From NCBI GenBank assembly GCA_902797885.1, contig CADBUP010000076.1:1-45416 (forward strand): 45,416 nt of DNA, read 5' to 3'. Made by a program: the position numbers and the translations under genes. This stretch comes from an uncultured Ruminococcus sp. (GTDB lineage: Bacteria > Bacillota > Clostridia > Monoglobales > Monoglobaceae). Below are positions 26,709-34,552 of this stretch, piece after piece (the first letter of the stretch is position 1; each line of letters begins with the position of its first letter). The notes beneath the pieces were generated by a model that did not search any database, was not told the origin of the DNA, and saw only the letters and a list, made by a program, of their open reading frames with translations.

Positions 26709-26730
26709 TACACAAATATATCACCATAAA
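26699..26730. repeat. 12-bp perfect hairpin at recombinase 3' end
   Basis: TTTATGGTGATA (26699-26710) and TATCACCATAAA (26719-26730) flank an 8-nt loop, touching the recombinase stop codon and containing the stop of the MBL fragment. It could be a terminator-like structure or mark the end of the inserted element; no U-run follows. Confidence 0.45.
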
Positions 26731-28170
26731 TTAAAAATCTTTTGTTCGAGCAAGTCGTCCCGTCAATAACATATTTTCGGGCATATCCTCCACTTTGCCT
26801 ACAAAGCGGTAGTAAATTTCAATAGGCATTATCGTTTCGCTGTCTATACGCTGTCTTTCGTGAACAACGATTTTTTCAATAAGGTTATTCAGCAAAACGG
26901 CGTCCAGCTTTTTATCCGGTGCATACTGTTCAAGTAAATCCATAAAATCGTTTATGGATTTTTCGCAGGCAAAATGTTCATTTGCAGAATTTTCAAGCAG
27001 CTTTTGTTTCTCTTGAAGTGAGTTCAACTCGTTTGACATATTTGCATACATAGCGGAGTAAATGGATTCTGTAATTCGCCCAAAAGTCTTGTCCTCATAG
27101 ATTTTCTGTATAAGTAAATTAAGCTCGTCAATACGGTTTTCAATACGCTTTAATTTTTCTTTGCCTGACTGCAAATTTTCATTTGAGCCGTTATTGAAAT
27201 GCTTCATAAGCTGCACCGCATATTTTTCTTTATCCTCCTTGACAAAGTTAATATGACGGTTAATGTCATGTAGGATAACCTCTGCAAAAGTGTCAAGACT
27301 GACCGTGTGAGGTGAACAGTCGCGATGTCTTGCGTAGCTGCCGCAGCGGTAATAATGGGACTTGCGTCTGCCGCAAGCCTTTCCAAAGGCAAGATTTGCT
27401 CCGCATTCTCCACATTTTAACAATCCTCTGAATATGGAATCGGCATTGTTTTCGATAGGCTTTTTAACGGCTATGCGTTGCTGCACGGTGTAAAAGGTTT
27501 CCCTGTCAACTAACGGTTCGTGCATATTCTCTACCTTGATTTTTTCATTATCCGCAACCTTAATTCGTGTTTTATCCTTGAATGATTTTGCATTAGTATA
27601 GTTATTTACAACTGTACCGATATAAACTTCATTTGTTAAAATAAAGCGAACTGTCGGCTGCCCCCAATCATACGGATATTTAACATTGTTTTTATGAACA
27701 ACACCTTGCATATCTCTTGTGTATGCTCCCGGTATCGGAATTTTTTCTGCCTTAAATGTTCTTGCAATAGCGTTGCAGTTTATTCCCTCTAATGCCATTT
27801 GAAACATTCTCTTAACAGTCGGAGCGTTTTCGTCAGGTATCAGCTTGTGCTTGTTCTCGGGTGATTTTCTGTAACCGTACGGGGTTGTTGCACCTAAAAA
27901 TTCGCCGTTTTGTGCTTTTGCCTTGAATGATGATTTTACTTTACGGCTGATGTCGCGTGCATACCATTCGTTGATAATATTTTTGAATGGAGCAAATTCG
28001 TTATCACCGCTTGCGCTGTCAACATTATCGTTTACGGCGATAAAACGAACATCATATTTCGGAAACATAGTCTCGGTGTAATAACCCGTCTGCAAGTATT
28101 CGCGTCCAAGTCTTGACAGGTCTTTTACAATAACCGTGCCTACATTACCGTTTTCTATCTCGGTTATCAT
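26731..28170 (-). pseudogene. Large serine recombinase (TnpX-like), N-terminally truncated
   Basis: A 479-residue ORF matches the transposon-type large serine recombinases of Clostridia but begins about where residue 65-80 of an intact protein would be. It keeps the DLSRLGRE arginine motif of the resolvase domain, the Recombinase domain (about 90-200), a zinc ribbon (CGECG ... YYRCG ... DC, about 255-290) and a coiled-coil C-terminus. The catalytic serine segment is missing: upstream of ATG 28170 the frame reads REQLFERKGFRE and then hits TAA. The FERKGF stretch is the conserved part normally preceded by the YSGT segment. It therefore should not catalyse recombination alone. Adjacent degraded mobilisation sequence and the MBL fragment suggest a decayed integrative element. 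Confidence 0.8.
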
Positions 28171-28180
28171 TTCCCGGAAG

Positions 28181-28592
28181 CCTTTGCGTTCAAAAAGCTG
28201 TTCCCGTTATGGAAAGACACTCAAATGAAAGCAAAACAAGACTTGACAGCGCTCAAAAGGAATATTACGAGTTAAAGGAACAGGCACAGGATTTTGATGC
28301 GGAAGAATTACAGAATCTGCGTTATGACATCAGACCACAGGCTGAAAGTGAAACAATATCCGAGCTGCAAAAAAATTTACGGCGGCTCATTTATTCGGAA
28401 TTTTTATGATACCGCAAAATCCGAAACCGATAAAGCCATAGGCGAAGCGGACAGGTATTCCGTACGCAAACGGCTTGAAAATTATATAAACAAGAAAAGT
28501 GTGCAAAATCCGAAAATATCCGCCGTAAACAAGAAAAAGAAAACGAACGGTAAATGTAAAAGACAAGGCATAATTGAGCAAATAGACAGTTA
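28181..28592 (+). pseudogene. Degraded mobilisation/relaxase-like remnant
   Basis: On the plus strand, coding-like text is spread over several frames: KKLFPLWKDTQMKAKQDL (from about 28181), then KEYYELKEQAQDFDAEELQ and LRRLIYSEF in a second frame (28209-28409), then a basic Lys/Glu-rich tail. The charged helical pattern resembles the C-terminal region of MobA/MobL-type relaxases of Clostridial elements. Frame shifts and stops make it non-functional, and its start abuts the truncated recombinase. Recognition is tentative. From 28593 to 28900 I see no gene, only the hairpin at 28735-28779. Confidence 0.3.
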
Positions 28593-28734
28593 AAAACACC
28601 GTAAAATCAACACCTTTAAGGGCGGTTTTGAGCAAGGTAATACCCTAACCCCAAACCTTCCGAAAATGACTTCTATTTGCTCAAGCCTTGCCAAGTGCAT
28701 GCACGCCGAAGATCTTTATTTTTGTTAGAAAACA

Positions 28735-28779
28735 CAGCATGGTCATCCTTTGATGTGGAAGCAAAGGATGACCATGCTG
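28735..28779. repeat. 18-bp perfect inverted repeat
   Basis: CAGCATGGTCATCCTTTG (28735-28752) is followed after 9 nt by its exact complement (28762-28779). It lies between the mobile-element remnant and the AraC gene. It could be a bidirectional terminator without U-run, an element end, or a MITE fragment. Confidence 0.65.
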
Positions 28780-28900
28780 AATAAAACGAGCGTACCGTAC
28801 AGAACAAGAAAATATCTTCCAAACTTATAACGATTGCAATAGTGGTTTTATTTGCTGTATTGTGCGAAACAATCTGATGGTCTTCACTAATTCCGAAATC

Positions 28901-29746
28901 TTATTCATTATGAGTCTTTCTGTACTTACTGGGTGTCATGCCGGTACGTTTCTTAAACCAGGTTGCAAAATATCCGGAATCGCAAAAACCCATTGTCTTT
29001 GCAATATCATTAATTGGTATAGTTGAAGATGCGAGCATCTGTTGTATCGCTTTTAATCGATGCTGTGACATATACTTGTACGGTGATATTTTAAACTTTT
29101 CGGTAAAAAGATGAATAGCGTGATCTCTTGAACAGTACATTTTTTTTGAAAGATCATTGAGAGATACAGGATAAAACGGCGTATTATCAATGAGAATTTT
29201 AAGCTTGTCAGCGACAGAGCAATTTTTAATATCAAGGTTATCATCACATTCATACAGATACAGCTGTTGAATTATATCAAATATAAGTGTGCTGCACCTG
29301 CTTTGAATTTCATGTTTAGTAAGAGTTTCCGAATCATATATTTTAAAAATATCCATAAGCTGTTTTTCGATATTCAAGTTCTTATATAAAATGCGTTTTT
29401 TGAGATCATACGATTCAAAGAGAATATCGGCAAGAGGACCGTAAAATATTATCCATAATTTTTCCCACGGATTGCTCGAATCAGCATATAGTATCTGCCC
29501 GGAACCGGGATGAAGTACAAAGGTGTCTCCTTTACACGGATTGCATATGGTGTCATTTTCCCGAATATACCCGCTGCCTGAAATAACATATTCAATGGCA
29601 TAGTAATAGGTAGTTCCACGAGTTATATTATAACTCGGTAAACAAAAGTCGTGACCGCAAAACTCCAGCCATAAAGGACATGGTTTGTCCATATAAATCG
29701 CTTTAAGAAGCTGTGGAGTACCATCATCTAAAGTAAATTTATTCAT
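28901..29746 (-). CDS. AraC-family transcriptional regulator
   Basis: This 281-residue regulator starts at ATG 29746, 9 nt after a GAGG; an upstream in-frame TTG at 29761 is less likely. The N-terminal half is a cupin-like sensor domain (SGSGYIRENDT, GDTFVLHPGSG) of the type that binds small sugars, with a WIIFYGP strand after it. The last 100 residues (about 181-281) hold two helix-turn-helix motifs: VSLNDLSKKMYCSRDH and INDIAKTMGFCDSGYFATWFKK, with the signature ending TPSKYRK. It is divergent from the six-gene SLH/hydrolase cluster starting at 30093 and is its likely activator. The ligand is not evident. Its own promoter has consensus -35 and -10 boxes. Confidence 0.92.
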   Translation of the reverse strand: MNKFTLDDGTPQLLKAIYMDKPCPLWLEFCGHDFCLPSYNITRGTTYYYAIEYVISGSGYIRENDTICNPCKGDTFVLHPGSGQILYADSSNPWEKLWIIFYGPLADILFESYDLKKRILYKNLNIEKQLMDIFKIYDSETLTKHEIQSRCSTLIFDIIQQLYLYECDDNLDIKNCSVADKLKILIDNTPFYPVSLNDLSKKMYCSRDHAIHLFTEKFKISPYKYMSQHRLKAIQQMLASSTIPINDIAKTMGFCDSGYFATWFKKRTGMTPSKYRKTHNE

Positions 29747-29792
29747 AACAACAATCCTCAACTTTTTGACAATAATTTTAATTGACTTTGTT

Positions 29793-29821
29793 ATTATACA
29801 CTAGTATACTGATTTTGTCAA
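29793..29821 (-). promoter_or_regulatory. Consensus promoter of araC-type gene
   Basis: TTGACA (29821-29816) and TATAAT (29798-29793) are separated by exactly 17 bp on the minus strand, matching the sigma-A consensus. The spacer contains the palindrome AGTATACT, a possible operator for autoregulation. Confidence 0.8.
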
Positions 29822-29841
29822 GAATTATACATAAAAACGTA

Positions 29842-29864
29842 TAGCAATTTATATAAAATTGCTA
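29842..29864. promoter_or_regulatory. Inverted-repeat operator candidate in divergent AraC/SLH region
   Basis: TAGCAATTT (29842-29850) and AAATTGCTA (29856-29864) are perfect inverted arms around ATATA, about 20 bp upstream of the -35 box of the AraC promoter. The half-site AAATTGCTATA also appears near the ABC operon promoter (3814) and, as AAATTTTGCTATAG, near the kinase-unit promoter (3638). It is a candidate regulator-binding site. The rest of 29865-30014 is AT-rich with no clear feature. Confidence 0.45.
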
Positions 29865-30014
29865 AAATTTACATAGCTGAGTTAGAGATGAAGATAAAAA
29901 TACAGATGGTTATTAATGTTTTTTATCGATTGTAAATGTGTTTGCGTATGCCGTTTTAGTTTAATAACAACAATAAAACAAAATAGCGAAAACGATAAAA
30001 TAACAAATAATTAA

Positions 30015-30051
30015 AGGGGTACCCCTGTAATGCTATATAAATATAGCATTA
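30015..30051. promoter_or_regulatory. Two adjacent perfect palindromes before the SLH/hydrolase operon
   Basis: AGGGGTACCCCT (30015-30026) is a 12-bp perfect palindrome. One base later TAATGCTATAT (30028-30038) and ATATAGCATTA (30041-30051) form perfect 11-bp arms around AA. They lie 42-78 bp before the first start codon of the six-gene cluster, so they may be operators or 5'-UTR hairpins. Confidence 0.5.
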
Positions 30052-30092
30052 AACAATCCTCTTACTATAATAATCTGAAAGGAAAGAGATGT

Positions 30093-31766
30093 ATGATGAG
30101 AAAACAAAAAGGATTAAGGAGCAGCCTTGCAATAATATTCAGCGTGATTGCTCTCGTTGGACTGACGGCAAATGCAGAGACGCTCGAAGTTAAGAATAAA
30201 GGTTATGTTGATATAACCGGCAACGGCGCGGTTGAAAAGTCGGTTGTGACGCTGGAAATAACAGCAGATGAATTCAATCTTTCCGATGAGAATACTTGGA
30301 ATAATTCTTCTGATGACGGAAGCAAAACAGAGTTCATGGGAGCTGTGCAGGCCGATGAGAAAGGGGCATATGAATTCAATGTTTTTCTTAAAAAAAGCGG
30401 AAAATACATAGCCAGAATCGGAAATACAGGATTTGATAAGATAAAGGAAAATCAGATTTTATTTATAAATGAAGATAGCCTAAGTGAAAAATTCAATGAG
30501 CTTAAAACTGCCGCAGAGGCAAATAATTTGGAAAAAATAAAGGAAATTATTGAAAACAATCGTTTTGATATTGGAATTTTTTCATCAGTCGGCGCGGATG
30601 CCGATTTCGGAAAAGCAGCATCGTTTATGTGTGAATATTTAAAAAAGAAGCCGAACGATGTAAACGAGAATTCAATAGGCGTTATCGGTGAAAAGGCGTG
30701 CGTGCTGTCAATTTTAACGAGTGACGGATTTAAAGGCTTCGGTCAATATAAGGATGGATTTGGCATTGGGGATTTAGAGGTATCAAAGTTTTACAAAGAT
30801 GCCTTTGCTTCGGAGCTTACGGCAATGATGAAGAGCGACGATCCGCAAACGATAGAACAATACAACAATGCTGCTGAGAAAAATATTATTCTCTGCCTTA
30901 TAAAGCTTGGCGACAGCGCGGGGAATGTTAAGGATTGCCTTGAGTTGTATGCGGATAAGATCGGTGTTAACAAATCAAAAATAACAACAGATATGTGCAG
31001 GGCACTTATGAACGAAAATAATATAAACGACTATTCCGACATTAAGAAATTTGCCGAAAGTTTTGGCGCGGGCAACGGTTCGCAAAACGGCGGAGGCTCG
31101 GGAAGAGGCTCTTCGGGCGGAGGCTATAGCGGAAAGGGGTCTGATAACACGCCGAAATTAGGGGACAAAACATATTCGGATGAATATATGCCGAAGAACA
31201 ATGCGGAAAGCGCAGTAATATTTGATGATATTAAAGATTATGAATGGGCACAGGAAGCTATAACGGGCTTATTCGGAAAGGGCATATTGACCGGAAGAGA
31301 GCCGAAAAAGTTTATGCCGGGGGACAGCGTCTTGCGTGAAGAGTTTGTTAAAATTATTGTAAAATCGTTCGAACTTTCGGTTGTAGGGAGCAATCCCTCT
31401 TTCCAGGATGTTGAGGAAGGTGCTTGGTATAAGGGGTATGTCGACTGTGCATACAACAGCGGCATTGTAAACGGTTTGTCCGATACAGAATTTGGCACGG
31501 GAAAGCCTATATTGCGTGAGGATATAGCGGTTATGATTTCGAGAGCCGTTAATATATGCGATTATAAGTTTAAAAACAACGGAGACAGCATAGATTTTGC
31601 AGATTCGGACGAGATTTCGGATTATGCCAAAGAGGCTGTAGATAAACTTAGTGCGGCAGGGATAATAAGCGGTGATGAAAACAGGTGTTTTAATCCGAAA
31701 CAAAGCGCGACACGTGCCGAAACAGCAAAGCTTCTTTGGGCGGTAATTCAAACTTGTGAGAAATAG
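30093..31766 (+). CDS. SLH-anchored secreted protein, first gene of second cluster
   Basis: This protein has 557 residues from ATG 30093, 6 nt after GGAAAG (30081-30086); an upstream in-frame ATG at 30030 lies inside the palindrome region and is unlikely. A signal peptide ends near TANAE. The N-terminal 300 residues form a beta-sandwich followed by a helical segment without recognised enzyme motifs. A Gly/Ser-rich linker (about 328-348) leads to three SLH domains (about 376-556), with pieces such as WAQEAITGLFGKGILTG, AWYKGYVDCAYNSGIVNG and AETAKLLWAVI. It would be bound to the secondary cell-wall polymer. Its function is unknown; a structural or tethering role in the glycan cluster is inferred. 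The next gene begins 10 nt after its stop. Confidence 0.86.
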   Translation: MMRKQKGLRSSLAIIFSVIALVGLTANAETLEVKNKGYVDITGNGAVEKSVVTLEITADEFNLSDENTWNNSSDDGSKTEFMGAVQADEKGAYEFNVFLKKSGKYIARIGNTGFDKIKENQILFINEDSLSEKFNELKTAAEANNLEKIKEIIENNRFDIGIFSSVGADADFGKAASFMCEYLKKKPNDVNENSIGVIGEKACVLSILTSDGFKGFGQYKDGFGIGDLEVSKFYKDAFASELTAMMKSDDPQTIEQYNNAAEKNIILCLIKLGDSAGNVKDCLELYADKIGVNKSKITTDMCRALMNENNINDYSDIKKFAESFGAGNGSQNGGGSGRGSSGGGYSGKGSDNTPKLGDKTYSDEYMPKNNAESAVIFDDIKDYEWAQEAITGLFGKGILTGREPKKFMPGDSVLREEFVKIIVKSFELSVVGSNPSFQDVEEGAWYKGYVDCAYNSGIVNGLSDTEFGTGKPILREDIAVMISRAVNICDYKFKNNGDSIDFADSDEISDYAKEAVDKLSAAGIISGDENRCFNPKQSATRAETAKLLWAVIQTCEK

Positions 31767-31776
31767 GAGGTAAACT

Positions 31777-34539
31777 ATGAATAAAAATTTTTTAAGAAAA
31801 GCAGTATGTTTGTTAATTTCAATAACGGTAATTTTTGGTTCGGTTATTTCATCGGTGGTATCAGCAGAGTCTAATGATTCCGATTATGGCTATGATGGTT
31901 TTGAAAAAATAATAACTGTTCTTAGAAGCGCAGGTGTTTTGGATCAAGATGAAATCAGCAGTGCTGATTTAACTTCTGTTTTGACAAGGGCTGAGTTTGC
32001 CGACTATTTGGCTAAGCTTTTAAATGCGGGAAGCGAAGACAACAATGTGATTTTTACTGATGTACCGGCAGATAATTTGTATGCAAAGGGTATAAGCTAT
32101 CTTGTAAAAAGCGGAATAGTATCCGTGCCGGACGATTTGAAATTTAATCCCGATGTGCCTATCACATATAATGAGGCGCTGACTATGATTATACGCGCAA
32201 GCGGTTATGATGTTATGGCACAGGCACACGGGGGCTATCCCATGGGATATACCTATGTTGCTTCAAAACTCGGAATAAGGAATACTGTTTCAAATAGCGA
32301 GGCTCTTACGGTTGCAGACGGTTTAAAGGTTATTTTTGACGGCGCGGCGGTAGGAACTTATTCTCCGGATAAAATAAAAGCCGACGGAAGCTATACATTC
32401 AGCGTTTCGGACGATACTCTTTTGTCGGTTTATCATAAAATATACTTTCAAAGCGGAAGGCTTTATGCCTTTGGCGGTTCAACGATAAGCAAGGACTACA
32501 CAGCGGAGAAAAATGAAGCAAACATTGACGGGCTTATTTATAATACGAATGAAGAGATGAATTTTAAAAACTGTCTCGGTAACAACGTTGAATTTTTCTA
32601 CAGACTTGACAATAAAGACAAGGCCAATATGATATATCTCGAAAAGAAAGACGGTGACAAAGAGCTTATTATCGATTCAGAGGATATAGTGTCATTTAAT
32701 CCCGAAAGCTTTGCTTTTGAATATTCAAAGTCCGACGATTCGGGTAAGAATAGGTCGGTATCGGTTTCGAGATCTGTCAGAGTTGTGTATAACGGCCGTC
32801 CGAACGATTCAAGCGTTTCAGAACTTATAAACAACTTGACCAAAGGCTACAATCACGGAAGCGTCTGCCTTAAAGAAACGGGAGAAGCATCGGGGTATGA
32901 TTTAATGATTATATCCTGTTATACTACTATAGCCGTCACCGGATACAGCAACAACACCTTGTATGACGCCCTTGACGGAACCAAGAATATTTGTTTAGAC
33001 GATTATACCAATACGTCAGTAAGAACGGCGGAGGGGCTTGAAGCGAAAATCAATACTGTTTTTCCGTACATAGCAGAACTTGCATCGTCGGCGGATAAAG
33101 AGAAGCTTGATATAATTATATGCTCTGAAAAGGTTTCGGGCAAGCTGAATTCTGTCAACGCAACCAATTCAACGCTTACATTCGGAGATAAAGAATATAA
33201 GGTAAACGAAAAGTATTTTGCTCAAAACAGCAGCAGGCTGTATCCCGGGGCGGAATACACGATTTATCTGAATTCTAAGGGCGAGGCCGCTTACCTTACC
33301 GAGGGCGCAAATAACGAGTATAAAATCGGCTATCTTTTAAAGGCGGCGGCTGAAACACAGATGTTCGGCTCTGCAATTAAATTCAGGATTTATGACCAGG
33401 CATCGGGAAAATTCGATACATATACGGCGGCGAGCAAGGTAAATATCGATGAAATCAAATATGATGCCGATAAAGATTCGGCGAAAATATTAAGAGCCTT
33501 CCCCGATTTAACGGGAAAGATAACGGATAACGGAGGAAAGGTTCTTCCTCAGACCATTCGTTACAAGTCGAACGTAAACAACGAGATTTCAGCAATAGAC
33601 ACGGCGGCACTGTCGTCAAAGGAAGCCGAGGACAACACCTTAAGACGAATTAAGACGATAATGTGGTCTGACAAGGTAGAATATACGGGCTGGCAAAACA
33701 GATTCGATATGTCTTTGGTTTATAATTCATCGGGAACAAAGCTTATGTCCATACCGAGTCTTGACGAAGACGGAAATATGATAGTAAACGGTGAAAAGAT
33801 TTCGGATGTTGAAAAGTATTTTTCAAATACGATTTCTGATGTTACGGCGGACGTAACCAGAATAATGTATGGATATAACTATGACGGAACAACCCCGTAT
33901 GCGGACGTTCTCGTGTATGTCGGAAGCGCGGACACAAAGAGCAAAAATTCGATGATGTTTGTGGAATTCGGCGAAGGACTTGATAGTGAAGGAAACCCGT
34001 CAAAAACACTTATCGTAAACGAAAACGGAACGGAAAAGACCTTTGTGCTGAATCAAAATACAAAAATTCCCGAGGCGCTTACACAAGGCGATATAATTTC
34101 CGTAAACCAAGCGGCGGATTTGAGTGTGACCGAGATAACATTAATGTATGACAGAGAAACTCAAAAATATATGGACGGAAGCAGTCCGTATGGAAAATAC
34201 GGAGATATTATATATAACCTTCCGGGTTATTTTTCGGGATATGCATACCGTTCTGTGGGAAGACAGCTGAGCCGCGGATGGGTCTATAAAAAGATAGGTT
34301 CATTCGTTCAAATGACATATGCTTTGGGCGACGCTTCATTCGACGGTCTCGGTTATGAGTGTATGGATTTAAACGGAAGAGCGGTTGTTATATATGACAG
34401 CACCGCAAGAGAAAATAAAAGAATTTCAAACGGAAGCATAAACGATATTATTGATTACAAGTCAGCCGGAAGCAATTGTTCACATATAATTGTTTCATCG
34501 TATAACGGACAGCCGGGAGCGGTCTTTCTATATAAATAA
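31777..34539 (+). CDS. SLH-like surface protein with long beta-rich C-terminus
   Basis: This 920-residue protein has AGGAGG before ATG 31777 and a signal peptide ending near VVSAE. Residues about 40-200 form degenerate SLH-like repeats: a TRAEFADYLAKLL segment, KGISYLVKSGIV, and ASGYDVMAQAHGGYPMGY near residue 151. That last module closely matches the second SLH-like module of the 2019-residue protein at 7612 (GYRVMAQYKGGYPAGY). The remaining 700 residues are beta-rich, with small modules of the type SGKLNSVNATNSTLTFGDKEY followed by a G-E-Y-x-IYLN strand pair. No catalytic motif was found. It is probably a wall-associated structural or scaffold protein; the family is known only as SLH-containing hypothetical proteins. 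Confidence 0.83.
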   Translation: MNKNFLRKAVCLLISITVIFGSVISSVVSAESNDSDYGYDGFEKIITVLRSAGVLDQDEISSADLTSVLTRAEFADYLAKLLNAGSEDNNVIFTDVPADNLYAKGISYLVKSGIVSVPDDLKFNPDVPITYNEALTMIIRASGYDVMAQAHGGYPMGYTYVASKLGIRNTVSNSEALTVADGLKVIFDGAAVGTYSPDKIKADGSYTFSVSDDTLLSVYHKIYFQSGRLYAFGGSTISKDYTAEKNEANIDGLIYNTNEEMNFKNCLGNNVEFFYRLDNKDKANMIYLEKKDGDKELIIDSEDIVSFNPESFAFEYSKSDDSGKNRSVSVSRSVRVVYNGRPNDSSVSELINNLTKGYNHGSVCLKETGEASGYDLMIISCYTTIAVTGYSNNTLYDALDGTKNICLDDYTNTSVRTAEGLEAKINTVFPYIAELASSADKEKLDIIICSEKVSGKLNSVNATNSTLTFGDKEYKVNEKYFAQNSSRLYPGAEYTIYLNSKGEAAYLTEGANNEYKIGYLLKAAAETQMFGSAIKFRIYDQASGKFDTYTAASKVNIDEIKYDADKDSAKILRAFPDLTGKITDNGGKVLPQTIRYKSNVNNEISAIDTAALSSKEAEDNTLRRIKTIMWSDKVEYTGWQNRFDMSLVYNSSGTKLMSIPSLDEDGNMIVNGEKISDVEKYFSNTISDVTADVTRIMYGYNYDGTTPYADVLVYVGSADTKSKNSMMFVEFGEGLDSEGNPSKTLIVNENGTEKTFVLNQNTKIPEALTQGDIISVNQAADLSVTEITLMYDRETQKYMDGSSPYGKYGDIIYNLPGYFSGYAYRSVGRQLSRGWVYKKIGSFVQMTYALGDASFDGLGYECMDLNGRAVVIYDSTARENKRISNGSINDIIDYKSAGSNCSHIIVSSYNGQPGAVFLYK

Positions 34540-34552
34540 AGGGGGAAAAGGT

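Noticed and set aside
27204-27413. Minus-strand 69-codon ORF inside the recombinase
   Set aside because: It is a second frame overlapping the zinc-ribbon region of the recombinase; no independent support.
28209-28593. Two overlapping plus-strand ORFs (66 and 99 codons) as separate genes
   Set aside because: Relaxase-like text runs across frames with interruptions, so they are better read as one decayed pseudogene than as two genes.
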